Assembly (NCBI GenBank): GCA_963846315.1
Contig: CAWJVM010000013.1
Location: 1 to 64,000 of the forward strand
From: RPQJ01 sp963846315
Lineage (GTDB): Bacteria; Pseudomonadota; Gammaproteobacteria; Steroidobacterales; Steroidobacteraceae
Direction of reading: 5' to 3'
DNA: 64,000 bases
In this document: positions 25,782 to 34,891 of the stretch, in pieces
Layout of the letters: the number at the start of each line of letters is the position of its first letter
How positions within the stretch are numbered: position 1 is the first letter of the stretch
Program-made: the position numbers and the translations under genes
Notes under the pieces: model-generated
What the model was told of the DNA's origin: nothing
The model's database searches: none
What the model saw: only the letters and a program-made list of their open reading frames with translations

Positions 25782-27710
25782 TTACCCGGCGCCGCTCACC
25801 CGCGTCGGGGCCGGCGTCTCGTGCTGCCGTTTCAGGTGGATCAGCAGGATGGAGATCGCCGCGGGCGTGAGTCCCGGGATGCGGGCCGCCTGGCCGAGGG
25901 TCGTCGGCCGGTGCTGCGAGAGTTTCTGCCGCACTTCGTGTGAGAGCCCGCGCACCTGCGCGTAGTCGAGCGATTCCGGCAGCCGCGTTTCCTCGCTGCG
26001 ACGCTGGCGCTCGATCTCGTCCTGCTGGCGGTCGATGTAACCCGTGTATTTCGCCTGCACGTCGGCCTGCAGCGGCACCTGCACGGCCAGCCGTTCGTCC
26101 GCGCGCCAGTCGTCGTTGCCACCGCCCAGCGCGGCATCGAGCGCGTGGTACGGCACCTCGGGCCGGCGCAGCACTTCGAATGCGCGCTGCTCGCGCGACA
26201 GCGGCGCACCCAACAGCGGTTCGAGTTCGGCCGCGGCTGCCGTCCCCGGCCGGACCCAGGTTGCGCGCAGCCTTTCGAGTTCCGCATCCACGGCGACCCG
26301 TTTGCGTTCGAAGAAGGTCCAGCGCTCGTCGTCGACGAGACCGAGTTCGCGGCCCGCGGGCGTCAGCCGCAGGTCCGCGTTGTCTTCGCGCAGCGTCAGG
26401 CGATACTCGGCTCGGCTCGTGAACATGCGGTACGGCTCGGGTGCGCCGCGCGTGATGAGGTCATCGACCATCACGCCGATGTATGCGGCGCCGCGCGTCG
26501 GGAACCACGGCTCGCGCTCCTGTACCTGCAGGCTCGCGTTGATCCCGGCGAGCAGCCCTTGCGCCGCGGCTTCCTCGTAACCCGTGGTGCCGTTGATCTG
26601 GCCGGCGAAGTACAAGCCCGGAAGGTGCTTCGTCTCGAGCGTGGGGTGCAGGTCGCGCGGGTCGAAGAAATCGTATTCGATGGCGTAGCCGGGCCGCGTG
26701 ATGTGAGCGTGCTCGAAGCCCTTGATGCTGTGCACGAACGCCTGTTGCACGTCGAAAGGCAGGCTGGTCGAAATGCCGTTCGGGTAGATTTCGTGGGTGT
26801 CGAGGCCTTCGGGCTCGATGAAGATCTGGTGCGACGACTTGCCGGCGAAGCGCACGACCTTGTCTTCAACCGACGGACAGTATCGCGGACCGACACCTTC
26901 GATCACGCCGGTGAACAGCGGCGATCGATCGGTGCCTGACCGGATCAATTCGTGCGTGCGCTCGTTGGTGGCGGTGAGGTGACAGCAGACCTGGCGCGGG
27001 TGTTCGTCGCGTCGACCGAGGAACGAAAAAACCGGCGCCGGCTCATCGCCGGCTTGCACCAGGAGACCGGTGTAATCGATCGACCGGCCATCGATGCGCG
27101 GCGGCGTGCCGGTCTTGAGGCGGCCGACACGCAACGGCAATGCACGCAGACGTTCGGCGAGGCGGTTCGACGGCGGATCGCCCGCTCGCCCGCCGGCCGA
27201 CTGTTCAAGACCGACATGAATCTTGCCGCCGAGGAACGTGCCGACCGTCAGCACCACGGCGCGTGCGACGAATGCGAGTCCCACGGCAGTGACGACGCCA
27301 GCCACGCGACCGTGCTCGAGACGCAAGTCGGCAACCTCGGCCTGGAACAGCGACAAGTGCGGCTGGTTCTCGACCAGCGAGCGGATCGCTTTCTTATAGA
27401 GAGCACGGTCCGCTTGCGCTCGAGTCGCGCGGACGGCCGGGCCCTTGCTCGCATTGAGCGTGCGGAACTGGATGCCAGCGCGGTCGATCGCGCGGGCCAT
27501 TGCGCCACCGAGCGCATCGATTTCGCGGACGAGGTGACCCTTGCCGATACCGCCGATCGCCGGGTTGCAGCTCATCTGTCCCAGCGATTCGATGCTCTGC
27601 GTGATCAGCAGCGTGCGTGCGCCGCGCCGTGCCGAGGCGAGCGCAGCCTCGGTGCCGGCATGGCCGCCCCCCACCACGATCACGTCGAACTCTGCGGCGA
27701 AACGACTCAT
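25782..27710 (-). CDS. mnmG: tRNA uridine-5-carboxymethylaminomethyl modification enzyme MnmG (GidA)
   Basis: MnmG with MnmE installs the cmnm5 group at U34 of certain tRNAs. The 642-residue flavoprotein has the FAD-binding VVGGGHAGTEAA near the N-terminus, the signatures NPAIGGIGKGHLVREIDALGG and CPSVEDKVVRF, and FAGQINGTTGYEEAAAQG. A C-terminal GidA-associated domain ends with GLTPAAISILLIHLKR. ATG 27710 is used; a GTG two codons earlier is possible. Its partner MnmE lies two genes upstream on the same strand. Confidence 0.96.
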   Translation of the reverse strand: MSRFAAEFDVIVVGGGHAGTEAALASARRGARTLLITQSIESLGQMSCNPAIGGIGKGHLVREIDALGGAMARAIDRAGIQFRTLNASKGPAVRATRAQADRALYKKAIRSLVENQPHLSLFQAEVADLRLEHGRVAGVVTAVGLAFVARAVVLTVGTFLGGKIHVGLEQSAGGRAGDPPSNRLAERLRALPLRVGRLKTGTPPRIDGRSIDYTGLLVQAGDEPAPVFSFLGRRDEHPRQVCCHLTATNERTHELIRSGTDRSPLFTGVIEGVGPRYCPSVEDKVVRFAGKSSHQIFIEPEGLDTHEIYPNGISTSLPFDVQQAFVHSIKGFEHAHITRPGYAIEYDFFDPRDLHPTLETKHLPGLYFAGQINGTTGYEEAAAQGLLAGINASLQVQEREPWFPTRGAAYIGVMVDDLITRGAPEPYRMFTSRAEYRLTLREDNADLRLTPAGRELGLVDDERWTFFERKRVAVDAELERLRATWVRPGTAAAAELEPLLGAPLSREQRAFEVLRRPEVPYHALDAALGGGNDDWRADERLAVQVPLQADVQAKYTGYIDRQQDEIERQRRSEETRLPESLDYAQVRGLSHEVRQKLSQHRPTTLGQAARIPGLTPAAISILLIHLKRQHETPAPTRVSGAG

Positions 27711-27719
27711 CGGCACACT

Positions 27720-28103
27720 CTAGGCGGTCGCTGCCGAGCGCGCCATCGTGTCCCGGAACGCAGCGAGCCGCAAGGTCACGAAACGCCGCGCCTGCCGCTC
27801 GTAACGGTTCTGCCAGTAGCCGCGCCGATACCACTCGAGCAAGTAGTCAAAAAGGTTCATGCGTCCACGGTTCCACTGGCGCAGCACGTGGAAATACTCG
27901 TGCAGCAGCAGCTCCGGATTGACGAAGAAATCGTCTGCCGAGCCGCGCAAATAGATCGTGTTGCGACGTGTCGTGGCCGTGGCGTGCCCATGCAGCCTGG
28001 CAAACCAGGAATGCTCGTGCAGCACGACGTCGTCGACCGGGTCGCCGAAGACCTCAGTGAGTGCGCGCCGCAGTTCAGCGGGCATCCGCTCGTGCGTGAG
28101 CAT
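27720..28103 (-). CDS. Small HExxH protein, putative zinc metallopeptidase
   Basis: I do not recognise this 127-residue protein. It contains LLLHEYFHVLRQW (HExxH, about residues 68-72) and a possible third ligand in the NRYERQARRF stretch. Short HExxH proteins related to DUF4157 look similar, with an NTIYLRG strand before the helix. No signal peptide is visible, so it should be cytoplasmic. It is 5 bp from the WS/DGAT stop upstream and 9 bp from mnmG downstream, in one apparent transcript. Confidence 0.7.
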   Translation of the reverse strand: MLTHERMPAELRRALTEVFGDPVDDVVLHEHSWFARLHGHATATTRRNTIYLRGSADDFFVNPELLLHEYFHVLRQWNRGRMNLFDYLLEWYRRGYWQNRYERQARRFVTLRLAAFRDTMARSAATA

Positions 28104-28108
28104 GCGGT

Positions 28109-29767
28109 TTACGCCGGACGTGCAGGCTTCGCGGTCTTGCCGGCGCGCCGCTTCGTGCCGGCTGACTTTGCCTTCTCCGCACGCGGTGCCGATTTAACCT
28201 TGGCACGACGACGAGCCGGCTTGCGCGCCACCTTGCCCTCGATGATCGTGTGCCCGTCCGCCGGCGCGAGCGCTGCCATTTCGGCCACGGTGAAAGCTGC
28301 TTCGCGCGCCGCCGCATCCTTCATCTGCTGGAAGGCCGTGCGCATGCAGTCGGCGAAGAACGACGGATCGGGCAGCATCTCGCGGCACGATACCGCGCAG
28401 AGCCACATGTTGCCGGCGTAGCTGAAGGCCGTGACGTTGAGCCCCATGCCGTCGAGCGCAATGCTGATCGGCGCGTAGTTCACGAGTTGCGCGCCCGCCA
28501 TGTACAGCGGGACGTCGGGGCCGCGCACGTTCGAGACGATGAGACCGATGCGCGGCGTCTGCACGTTGCGCAACAGCGGGTCCGCCACGATGCTCGGCAA
28601 CGATTCGAGCAGGTCGCGTGCGAGTTCCTTGCCGATGGCGTCGGTCACACGCTTGGACGTCGCGGCTGCGTCGCAGATCGTGCGCAGGCGTTCGAGCGGG
28701 TCCTCGATTTCGGAGTGCACCGGCATCAGCGTGAAGCCGACCTGGTTACCGACGTCGCCGCTCTTTTCCTGGCCGCGCAGCGTCATCGGCACCATGGCGA
28801 CCATGGTCGCATCGGGCAATTCCTTTTTCGCCGACAGGTACATGTGCAGCGCGCCACCGACGATGCACAGGAACTGGTCGTTGATGGTGGCCTTCGGTAC
28901 CTGCTGGCGGATCGCACGGAAATCCGCGAGCGGCAGCGAAACGGCTTCGAACACCCGGTGCGCCGAAACGTCGCCGCTGAAGCGCGTTTGCGGCGGCATG
29001 CGCGGCAGCAGCGAGCTCAAGTCGCCAGACAACAGGGAACGCACGTTGGCAACGAAGCCCCCCTGGCCCCGGTTGTTGAACTTGGTCAGTGCCTGGGCGC
29101 CGAGCGAGACCACCTTGCGCGTGGTGTCGAACGAGAAGCGCGCGAAGTTCGGCAGCTTTTGCACGTTGTGCGCCAGGGCGCGTGAATACAGCTCGACCAG
29201 CGTCGGCTCACGATCCGCGTGGTAGATCCCGCTCGCGTTCTGTTCCTCGGCGTCGAAATCGATCTGGTCGGGCGTCAGCGAGTGCAGCGCCCGCATGATC
29301 TCGGTGCCCGATTCGCCGTCGACGATGGCGTGATGCATCTTCGTGTACAGCGCGAAGCTGCCGGGTGGCACGCCCGGAACGTTGTGCAGGCCTTCGATGA
29401 CATAGGCCTCCCACAGCGGCTTGCTGCGATCGAGTGGACGCGAATGCAGTCGTGCCACCTGGATACAGAGCTGGCGCCAGTCGCCCGGGTGCGGCACCGC
29501 GATGTGCCGCACGTGGAATTCGACGTCGATGCTGTCGGCTTCGATCCAGTAGGGCCGGTCGAGCGAAAGCGGCAGCGAGACCAGCCGGCGGCGAAACTGC
29601 GGGAACTGCGCGATCCGCGTCGCGAAGTGACGCAGCACGTCCTTGAACCGCACGCCGCCGCCCGGGGCGGTCGACGGGTCGTAGATCGCCAGCGAGGCGA
29701 CGTGCATGAAATTGTTCCCGCGCTCGAACTGCAGGAACATCGAATCCGCACCGGAAAGCTGTCGCAT
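28109..29767 (-). CDS. Wax ester synthase/diacylglycerol acyltransferase (WS/DGAT)
   Basis: The 552-residue enzyme has the acyltransferase motif MHHAIVDGESG (HHxxxDG) near residue 143. The start MRQLSGADSMFLQFER and the PLYMAGAQLVNYAPIS segment are typical of the family. It would esterify fatty alcohols or diacylglycerol with acyl-CoA for storage lipid. The last 50 residues are an Ala/Lys/Arg-rich tail not found in usual members. ATG 29767 has GAGGG upstream; the upstream extension to 29815 lacks family similarity. Confidence 0.9.
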   Translation of the reverse strand: MRQLSGADSMFLQFERGNNFMHVASLAIYDPSTAPGGGVRFKDVLRHFATRIAQFPQFRRRLVSLPLSLDRPYWIEADSIDVEFHVRHIAVPHPGDWRQLCIQVARLHSRPLDRSKPLWEAYVIEGLHNVPGVPPGSFALYTKMHHAIVDGESGTEIMRALHSLTPDQIDFDAEEQNASGIYHADREPTLVELYSRALAHNVQKLPNFARFSFDTTRKVVSLGAQALTKFNNRGQGGFVANVRSLLSGDLSSLLPRMPPQTRFSGDVSAHRVFEAVSLPLADFRAIRQQVPKATINDQFLCIVGGALHMYLSAKKELPDATMVAMVPMTLRGQEKSGDVGNQVGFTLMPVHSEIEDPLERLRTICDAAATSKRVTDAIGKELARDLLESLPSIVADPLLRNVQTPRIGLIVSNVRGPDVPLYMAGAQLVNYAPISIALDGMGLNVTAFSYAGNMWLCAVSCREMLPDPSFFADCMRTAFQQMKDAAAREAAFTVAEMAALAPADGHTIIEGKVARKPARRRAKVKSAPRAEKAKSAGTKRRAGKTAKPARPA

Positions 29768-29830
29768 GGCCGTCCCTCTGACCCGGCGCAAATCCTGTGC
29801 CGGGTCGATAATCATAAGCCAATCCGCGAG

Positions 29831-31192
29831 TCACTTGCCGATGCAGAAGCTGGAAAAGATGTGGCCTAGCAGGTCGTCGCTCGACACCTCACCGGTGATC
29901 TCGCCCAGCGACTGATGCGCATCGCGCAGTTCCTGCGCCACCAGTTCGCCCGCATGCCGCGTCGTCAGCAGCTCATGGGCCGCCTCCACGTGCGCCCTCG
30001 CGCGGCGTAACGCGTCGATGTGCCGGGTTCGTGCCGAAAGCGCGCCGTCTGGCGCGGGGTGAAACCCGATGCCGTCCTTAAGGTGCTGACGCAGTCCGTC
30101 GAGACCCGCACCCGATCCGGCACTCAGGTAGACCCGCGGCGTGCTGCCCTGTCCTGCCTCGACCCTGGCGTCGTCCCCGCTGCGGTCGATCTTGTTGAAG
30201 ACCAGCGTCAGCGGAATCTTGGCCGGCACGTGTTGCAGGTCGTGGTCGATCGCGGCGATCGCCTGCGCGTCTGCGGCATCGACCACGAACAGCACACGGT
30301 CCGCGCGCGAGATCTCGTGGCGGGCACGCCGGATGCCTTCCGCTTCGACATCATCGAGGGAGTCACGCAGGCCCGCCGTGTCGAGGATGTGCAGCGGCAA
30401 ACCGTCGATCGCGATGCGCTCGCGAAGTACGTCGCGAGTGGTGCCCGGTGTGGCTGTGACGATCGCTGCATCGTAGCCGGCGAGGCGATTCAACAGGCTC
30501 GACTTGCCGGCATTCGGGCGACCCGCGATGACGACCGTCAGGCCGTCGCGCAGCAGCGCGCCCTGGCGCGCCGTCTCCGCGAGGTCGGTGAACCGTTGCC
30601 GCACGTCCTGCATCCGGGTGCCGAGCGCGCGGTCGGCCAGGAAGTCGATTTCCTCTTCGGGAAAGTCGATCGCCGCCTCGATCCACAGGCGCAGCTCCAG
30701 CACGCGTTCCGCGAGCTCATGCACGTAAGCGGAGAATTCGCCTTGCAGTGAACGCAGCGCGGCGCGCGCGGCCTGCGCGGATCCACTGTCGATCAGATCG
30801 GCGATGGCTTCGGCCTGGGCCAGGTCGAGCTTGTCGTTCAGGTAAGCGCGCTGCGTAAATTCGCCGGCCATGGCGGCCCGTGCGCCGAGCTCGAGAACTC
30901 GCTGCAGCAGCATGTCCATCACGACCGGGCCACCGTGACCGTGCAACTCGAGCACGTCTTCGCCGGTGAAGGAGTGGGGGCCGACGAAGTAGAGGGCGAG
31001 CCCGGTGTCGATGGCCGCGCCAGCGGCGTCGAGGAAGGTGCGCAGTTCGGCACGCCGTGGTTCGAGAACGTTGCCGAGCAGCGAGCGGGTGATGGCCTGG
31101 GTTAGCGGACCCGACACGCGCACGATGCCGATCCCGCCCCGGCCGGGCGCGGTGGCGATGGCCGCAATCGTGTCGCTCGCCGGAGTGTTCAC
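29831..31192 (-). CDS. mnmE: tRNA modification GTPase MnmE (TrmE)
   Basis: MnmE is the GTPase partner of MnmG in U34 modification. The 453-residue protein has the N-terminal formyl-THF-binding domain (DTIAAIATAPGRGGIGIVRVSG), the central G domain with GRPNAGKSSLLN, DTAGLRDS and NKID, and the invariant C-terminal CIGK. It is complete and in the usual place between yidC and mnmG, but a toxin-antitoxin pair has been inserted between it and yidC. Confidence 0.96.
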   Translation of the reverse strand: MNTPASDTIAAIATAPGRGGIGIVRVSGPLTQAITRSLLGNVLEPRRAELRTFLDAAGAAIDTGLALYFVGPHSFTGEDVLELHGHGGPVVMDMLLQRVLELGARAAMAGEFTQRAYLNDKLDLAQAEAIADLIDSGSAQAARAALRSLQGEFSAYVHELAERVLELRLWIEAAIDFPEEEIDFLADRALGTRMQDVRQRFTDLAETARQGALLRDGLTVVIAGRPNAGKSSLLNRLAGYDAAIVTATPGTTRDVLRERIAIDGLPLHILDTAGLRDSLDDVEAEGIRRARHEISRADRVLFVVDAADAQAIAAIDHDLQHVPAKIPLTLVFNKIDRSGDDARVEAGQGSTPRVYLSAGSGAGLDGLRQHLKDGIGFHPAPDGALSARTRHIDALRRARAHVEAAHELLTTRHAGELVAQELRDAHQSLGEITGEVSSDDLLGHIFSSFCIGK

Positions 31193-31202
31193 GCGGCGCG
31201 GG

Positions 31203-31955
31203 TCAGGCAGCCGGCAACGGCAGCGCGCCGTCCACGAGGAACGACATGAGCGGGAAGTCGCGAACCCCGCCGCCGGGTCGGCTGTAGCAGGTCACGCGAT
31301 CGGCGCGGGTCTGGCACAGCCATTCGTCGAGAATGTCAGGCTTGGGTGAACTGAGTGCAGCGGGCGTGAACAATGCGACGTTCAGCCCCTGTTGCGGATC
31401 GCGGGCTGAACGATACTCGAAGGCTTCGATGCCCGCCTCACGCATGGCCGAACCCAGCGCCTGCGTTGCACCGTAGAAACGGCGATCACTCAGTGTCGCT
31501 GCGTAGTCGTCGAACGGCGCCTGCTGCAATTGCAGGCCACGGTTCGTCGCGATCGAAACGCTGAACAACGTGTGACGCGTAGCAAGCGGCGCGGGTGGCG
31601 GCTCGGCCATCCCGGACCAGAAGACGAACCGGTAGTACGCGCATTCGGCCAGCACGGTGTCGATGGAACGCGCTGCGTAGAACAGGCTCGGCTCGAAGCG
31701 ACGTCCGAACCGTGAACCCCAGGGCAGCGGTGGATAGCGAAACGGTGTCGCCAGCAGGTAATGCAGTCCGATCGCCGGCCCGGACAGCTTCGGCTTGGAA
31801 GCCTCGATCAGGTCTTCAAGCAGCGCCTGCTCGGCCAGCGTGCGGACGAGGGAGTTCGTCGCCACCTGTTCCTGGCTTTCGACCAGGCGCAGGACGGTTC
31901 CGCCCAGCGTGACCGGCGTGGCTCGCGCAGAGCACGCCGCCCAGATTTCGCTCAC
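31203..31955 (-). CDS. RES-domain toxin (NAD+ phosphorylase family)
   Basis: The 250-residue protein matches RES-domain toxins: LRLVE near the start, FRYPPLPWGSRFGRRFEPSLFYAA with the family Arg residues, and TVLAECAYYRFVFW with the conserved Glu. Studied RES toxins degrade NAD+. The ATG overlaps the antitoxin stop by 4 bp (ATGA), the usual coupled arrangement with antitoxin first. No truncation is visible. Confidence 0.88.
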   Translation of the reverse strand: MSEIWAACSARATPVTLGGTVLRLVESQEQVATNSLVRTLAEQALLEDLIEASKPKLSGPAIGLHYLLATPFRYPPLPWGSRFGRRFEPSLFYAARSIDTVLAECAYYRFVFWSGMAEPPPAPLATRHTLFSVSIATNRGLQLQQAPFDDYAATLSDRRFYGATQALGSAMREAGIEAFEYRSARDPQQGLNVALFTPAALSSPKPDILDEWLCQTRADRVTCYSRPGGGVRDFPLMSFLVDGALPLPAA

Positions 31956-32341
31956 ACGCGGCCCCGGATGGCGTCGAGGTATTCGACGACGCGCACGAGG
32001 CCGGGCACGGAACGGACGAGCTCAGCGGGCACACCGCCCACGTGGTGATTGTGGGTGTGCATCCAGTGCTTCATCTGCGGCGGCTCGCCGCCCACGAGTA
32101 CAAAGAGCGCGCGGTACGCACGGATCACCAGCAGCGCCAGTTCGCCGGACTTGGTGTCTGGTTCGAGCGCGCAACGACTCAACGCCGTGCGGTCCCGGCC
32201 GACGATCGAGCCGAGTTCAGACTGCGTCAGGCCCAGCTCTTTCCCCGCTTTCACCAGGGCACGGGTGAGGACCCCGGCGGCGCTGAGGTTTGCTCCGTCG
32301 GCCACGGCATGGCTGGTCAGGGTCGGTGGCATGCGGTCCAT
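31952..32341 (-). CDS. Xre/MbcA/ParS-type antitoxin
   Basis: The 129-residue protein has an Xre-like HTH (GLTQSELGSIVGRDRTALSRC) and a C-terminal DUF2384 toxin-binding domain (PPQMKHWMHTHNHHVGGVPAELVRSVPGLVRVVEYLDAIRG), as in antitoxins of RES toxins. It should neutralise the RES toxin and repress the operon. ATG 32341 is chosen; the promoter at 32348-32375 would start transcription at about this base, implying a leaderless message. Methionine at 32332 is the alternative start. Confidence 0.85.
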   Translation of the reverse strand: MDRMPPTLTSHAVADGANLSAAGVLTRALVKAGKELGLTQSELGSIVGRDRTALSRCALEPDTKSGELALLVIRAYRALFVLVGGEPPQMKHWMHTHNHHVGGVPAELVRSVPGLVRVVEYLDAIRGRV

Positions 32342-32347
32342 ACGCAC

Positions 32348-32375
32348 ATTCTATGACGATTTGGTGCTTTTGCAA
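32348..32375 (-). promoter_or_regulatory. Promoter of the toxin-antitoxin operon
   Basis: On the minus strand TTGCAA (32370-32375), a 16-bp spacer and TAGAAT (32348-32353) form a good sigma70 promoter. Its expected start site coincides with the antitoxin ATG. Confidence 0.55.
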
Positions 32376-32411
32376 CAATACTCGCCAGATAACCAGCTCA
32401 CGCGGGTGATG

Positions 32412-34130
32412 TCAGGACGTGCCCTTGCTGGCTTCGGCCAGCACGACCCGGTTGATCTGCCACTGCTGCGCAATCGACAGCAGCGTGTTCGTAAGCCAGT
32501 ACAGCACCAGGCCCGCCGGGAACCACGCCATCATCACCGTCATGATCACCGGCATGAAGGCGAACATCTTCGCCTGCATGGGATCAGGCGGCGCCGGGTT
32601 CAGCTTGAACTGCGCATACATGCCGATACCCATCAGGATCGGCAGGATGAAATACGGATCCTTCGACGAGAGGTCCTGGATCCAGCCGAAGAACGGCGCC
32701 TGGCGCATCTCGACGCTCTCGAGCAGCGCCCAGTAGAACGCGAGGAACACGGGGATCTGCACCAGGATCGGCAGGCACCCCGCGACCGGGTTGATCTTCT
32801 CGCGCTTGTACAGCTCCATCGTCTGCTTCGCGAGCTGCTCGCGGTCGTCCTTGTAGCGCTCCTGGATCGCCTTGATGCGCGGCGCGATCGCCCGCATCTT
32901 GGCCATCGAGCGGCCGCTCTTCTCGGTGAGCTTGTAGAACAGCAGCTTCAGCAGGATGGTCACGATGATGATCGTGACGCCCCAGTTCTGGACGTACTTG
33001 TGCACCCACTCGAGCAGGTGGAACAGCGGGTTGGCGAGGATCGTGAGCTTGCCGTAGTCGACCGTGAGCTCGAGCTTCGGGCCGGTTGCCTTGAGCTGCT
33101 CCTGCAGCTTCGGGCCGACGAACAGCTTTTCACTGAATGCGGCGCTGGCCCCGGCAGGCACGCTCTTGAGCGGGCCACGGTAGCTGACCAGCGAATGCTC
33201 GCCTTCACGCTGCAGCGAAAAATCGTAGGTCTCGCCCTTCGGCGGCACGGCGGCCGACACGAAGTGATGCTGCATCTCGGCCATCCAGCCGCCGGCGGCG
33301 GCCTGGCGGAACGCAGCGTCCTCGTTGTCCTCGACGTCGAGCTTCTGGTACTTCTTGCCGTCGTACACGGCCGGACCGCGGAACGCGTAGCTTTCGACGT
33401 CGAACATCGAGCGTTCCTGCGGGAACACGTGCCGCGCGAACTGCACGTAGGACGCGGCCTGCCAGTCCGCTGCCGAGGCGTTCTGCACGTCGTACTGCAC
33501 GTCGATCGCGTACTGACCCGGCTTGAAGACGTAGGTCTTCATCACGGTAACGCCCTGTTGGTCCGTCCACGTGAGCGGCACGCGCAGTTCCTGCGCGCCT
33601 GGCGCGAGGCGGAACTCGGTGGCCGGCGCCGTGTACGTCGCCAGGTGCGTCGGTTCGGCACGACCGTCGGCCGCACGCAGGCCACTGCGCACGACACCGA
33701 ACGTCGCGTCGTCCGTTGACAGCAGACGCACCGGGGGGCTGCCTGGCTGCTTGTCCTTCGGGTACTTCAGCAGGTCGGCGCGCAGCAGGTCGCCGCCCTG
33801 CAGGCTGATGTCCATGTCCAGCACGTCGGTGACGACGCGAACCTTAGGTGCATCGGCAGCCACGGCGGCGATGGCCGGCGGCGGCGAGGACGTCGCAGCG
33901 GTCGTCCCGGCGGCGGGTGCAACCGTGGGCGCCGCGGCGGAAGGCAGCGACGGCAAGCTCGAAGCGGGTGCGCCCGCAGTCGGTGCGGCGGTCGTCGAGG
34001 TTGTGCTGGACGTGGCGGGCGTGACCGCTGCCGCCACGGACTTCGCTCCGTAATCGCGATCCCACTGGATGATGTTCATCCACGCGAGCAGGGCGAGGCC
34101 AATCCAGAGAAACAGGCGCGGGTTATCCAT
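32412..34130 (-). CDS. yidC: Membrane protein insertase YidC
   Basis: YidC inserts and folds inner-membrane proteins with or without SecYEG. The 572-residue protein has the proteobacterial layout: N-terminal TM (MDNPRLFLWIGLALLAWMNI), a low-complexity Ala/Thr/Pro linker at about 30-85, the periplasmic P1 beta domain (about 90-350), then the insertase core with the cytoplasmic hairpin MRAIAPRIKAIQERYKDDRE and YWALLESVEMRQAPFFGWI. It ends in a basic tail. Start 34130 overlaps yidD by 8 bp. Confidence 0.96.
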   Translation of the reverse strand: MDNPRLFLWIGLALLAWMNIIQWDRDYGAKSVAAAVTPATSSTTSTTAAPTAGAPASSLPSLPSAAAPTVAPAAGTTAATSSPPPAIAAVAADAPKVRVVTDVLDMDISLQGGDLLRADLLKYPKDKQPGSPPVRLLSTDDATFGVVRSGLRAADGRAEPTHLATYTAPATEFRLAPGAQELRVPLTWTDQQGVTVMKTYVFKPGQYAIDVQYDVQNASAADWQAASYVQFARHVFPQERSMFDVESYAFRGPAVYDGKKYQKLDVEDNEDAAFRQAAAGGWMAEMQHHFVSAAVPPKGETYDFSLQREGEHSLVSYRGPLKSVPAGASAAFSEKLFVGPKLQEQLKATGPKLELTVDYGKLTILANPLFHLLEWVHKYVQNWGVTIIIVTILLKLLFYKLTEKSGRSMAKMRAIAPRIKAIQERYKDDREQLAKQTMELYKREKINPVAGCLPILVQIPVFLAFYWALLESVEMRQAPFFGWIQDLSSKDPYFILPILMGIGMYAQFKLNPAPPDPMQAKMFAFMPVIMTVMMAWFPAGLVLYWLTNTLLSIAQQWQINRVVLAEASKGTS

Positions 34131-34383
34131 GACTCGGTCGCTTATCAGTGTGGTCGTGCGGCGCGTCCGTGCACTCGGGCACCGGATCGTAACCGCCGGG
34201 ATTCCAGGGATGGCAGCGTCCGATGCGACGCGCCGCGAGCCACGAGCCACGCAGCGCCCCGTGACGTTGAATGGCGTCCTGCGCATAGCAGGAACACGTG
34301 GGATGGAAGCGACAGTTCGGCCCCAGCAGCGGGCTGATGAACCAGCGGTAGAACGTGATGAGGGCGATCAGGAGCGGGCGCAT
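34123..34383 (-). CDS. yidD: Membrane protein insertion efficiency factor YidD
   Basis: This 86-residue protein has the family core LITFYRWFISPLLGPNCRFHPTCSCYAQDAI with its conserved cysteines, and CHPWNPGGYDPVP. YidD is a small membrane-associated protein helping YidC-dependent insertion. It overlaps rnpA (16 bp upstream) and yidC (8 bp downstream), as in many bacteria. Confidence 0.93.
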   Translation of the reverse strand: MRPLLIALITFYRWFISPLLGPNCRFHPTCSCYAQDAIQRHGALRGSWLAARRIGRCHPWNPGGYDPVPECTDAPHDHTDKRPSHG

Positions 34384-34760
34384 CGTCGCACGATCCTATC
34401 CCAGTGCGATTGCAGGCTCGCGCGGATCTCGTTGCTGCTGCATTTGGTAGCCGCACCTCGCGCGTTGACGACGACGTCGAGGGCAGGCAAGTCATGCTGT
34501 CGATGACGGAACGATTCGCGCGCGAGGCGCTTGATGCGATTGCGCTTGACGGCGTTGCCCGCGGCCTTGATGCCGACGGCGAGGCCGAGCCGGGCCTGGC
34601 CTGCGTCGTTGGGTCGGGTGATCACGAGGAACAGCGCATCGGAAGAACGCTGGCCTTGCCGGTGAACGGCGTCGAACTGAGGCTTGTCGGTCAGGCGGCT
34701 CGCGCGCGGGAAGCGTCGCGAGACTGGCGAGCGATCGTTACTGCTCGTGAGAACGGTCAG
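34368..34760 (-). CDS. rnpA: Ribonuclease P protein component (start codon unclear)
   Basis: RnpA is the protein subunit of RNase P, which matures tRNA 5' ends. The conserved body is present: FPRASRLTDKPQFDAV, LGLAVGIKAAGNAVKRNRIKRLARESFR (RNR motif), and DVVVNARGAA. No ATG, GTG or TTG occurs in frame between the rpmH start and this body. I mark a CTG at 34760 overlapping the rpmH stop, giving 130 residues, the usual length. The nearest canonical in-frame start is ATG 34952, upstream of rpmH, which would make rpmH lie entirely inside rnpA. Confidence 0.85.
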   Translation of the reverse strand: MTVLTSSNDRSPVSRRFPRASRLTDKPQFDAVHRQGQRSSDALFLVITRPNDAGQARLGLAVGIKAAGNAVKRNRIKRLARESFRHRQHDLPALDVVVNARGAATKCSSNEIRASLQSHWDRIVRRCARS

Positions 34761-34891
34761 ACCGCAAGGCGCTTGCGGCCCTTCGCGCGACGACGGGCGA
34801 GGACGAGGCGACCGCCCTTGGTGGCCATGCGCGCACGGAAGCCGTGGACTCGCTTGCGGTGCAGGTTGCTCGGGTTGAATGTGCGCTTCAT
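34757..34891 (-). CDS. rpmH: 50S ribosomal protein L34
   Basis: The 44-residue protein MKRTFNPSNLHRKRVHGF... ending GRKRLAV is a textbook L34, basic throughout and of standard length. It lies just before rnpA on the minus strand and divergent from dnaA, the canonical origin arrangement. It overlaps the rnpA frame. Confidence 0.97.
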   Translation of the reverse strand: MKRTFNPSNLHRKRVHGFRARMATKGGRLVLARRRAKGRKRLAV

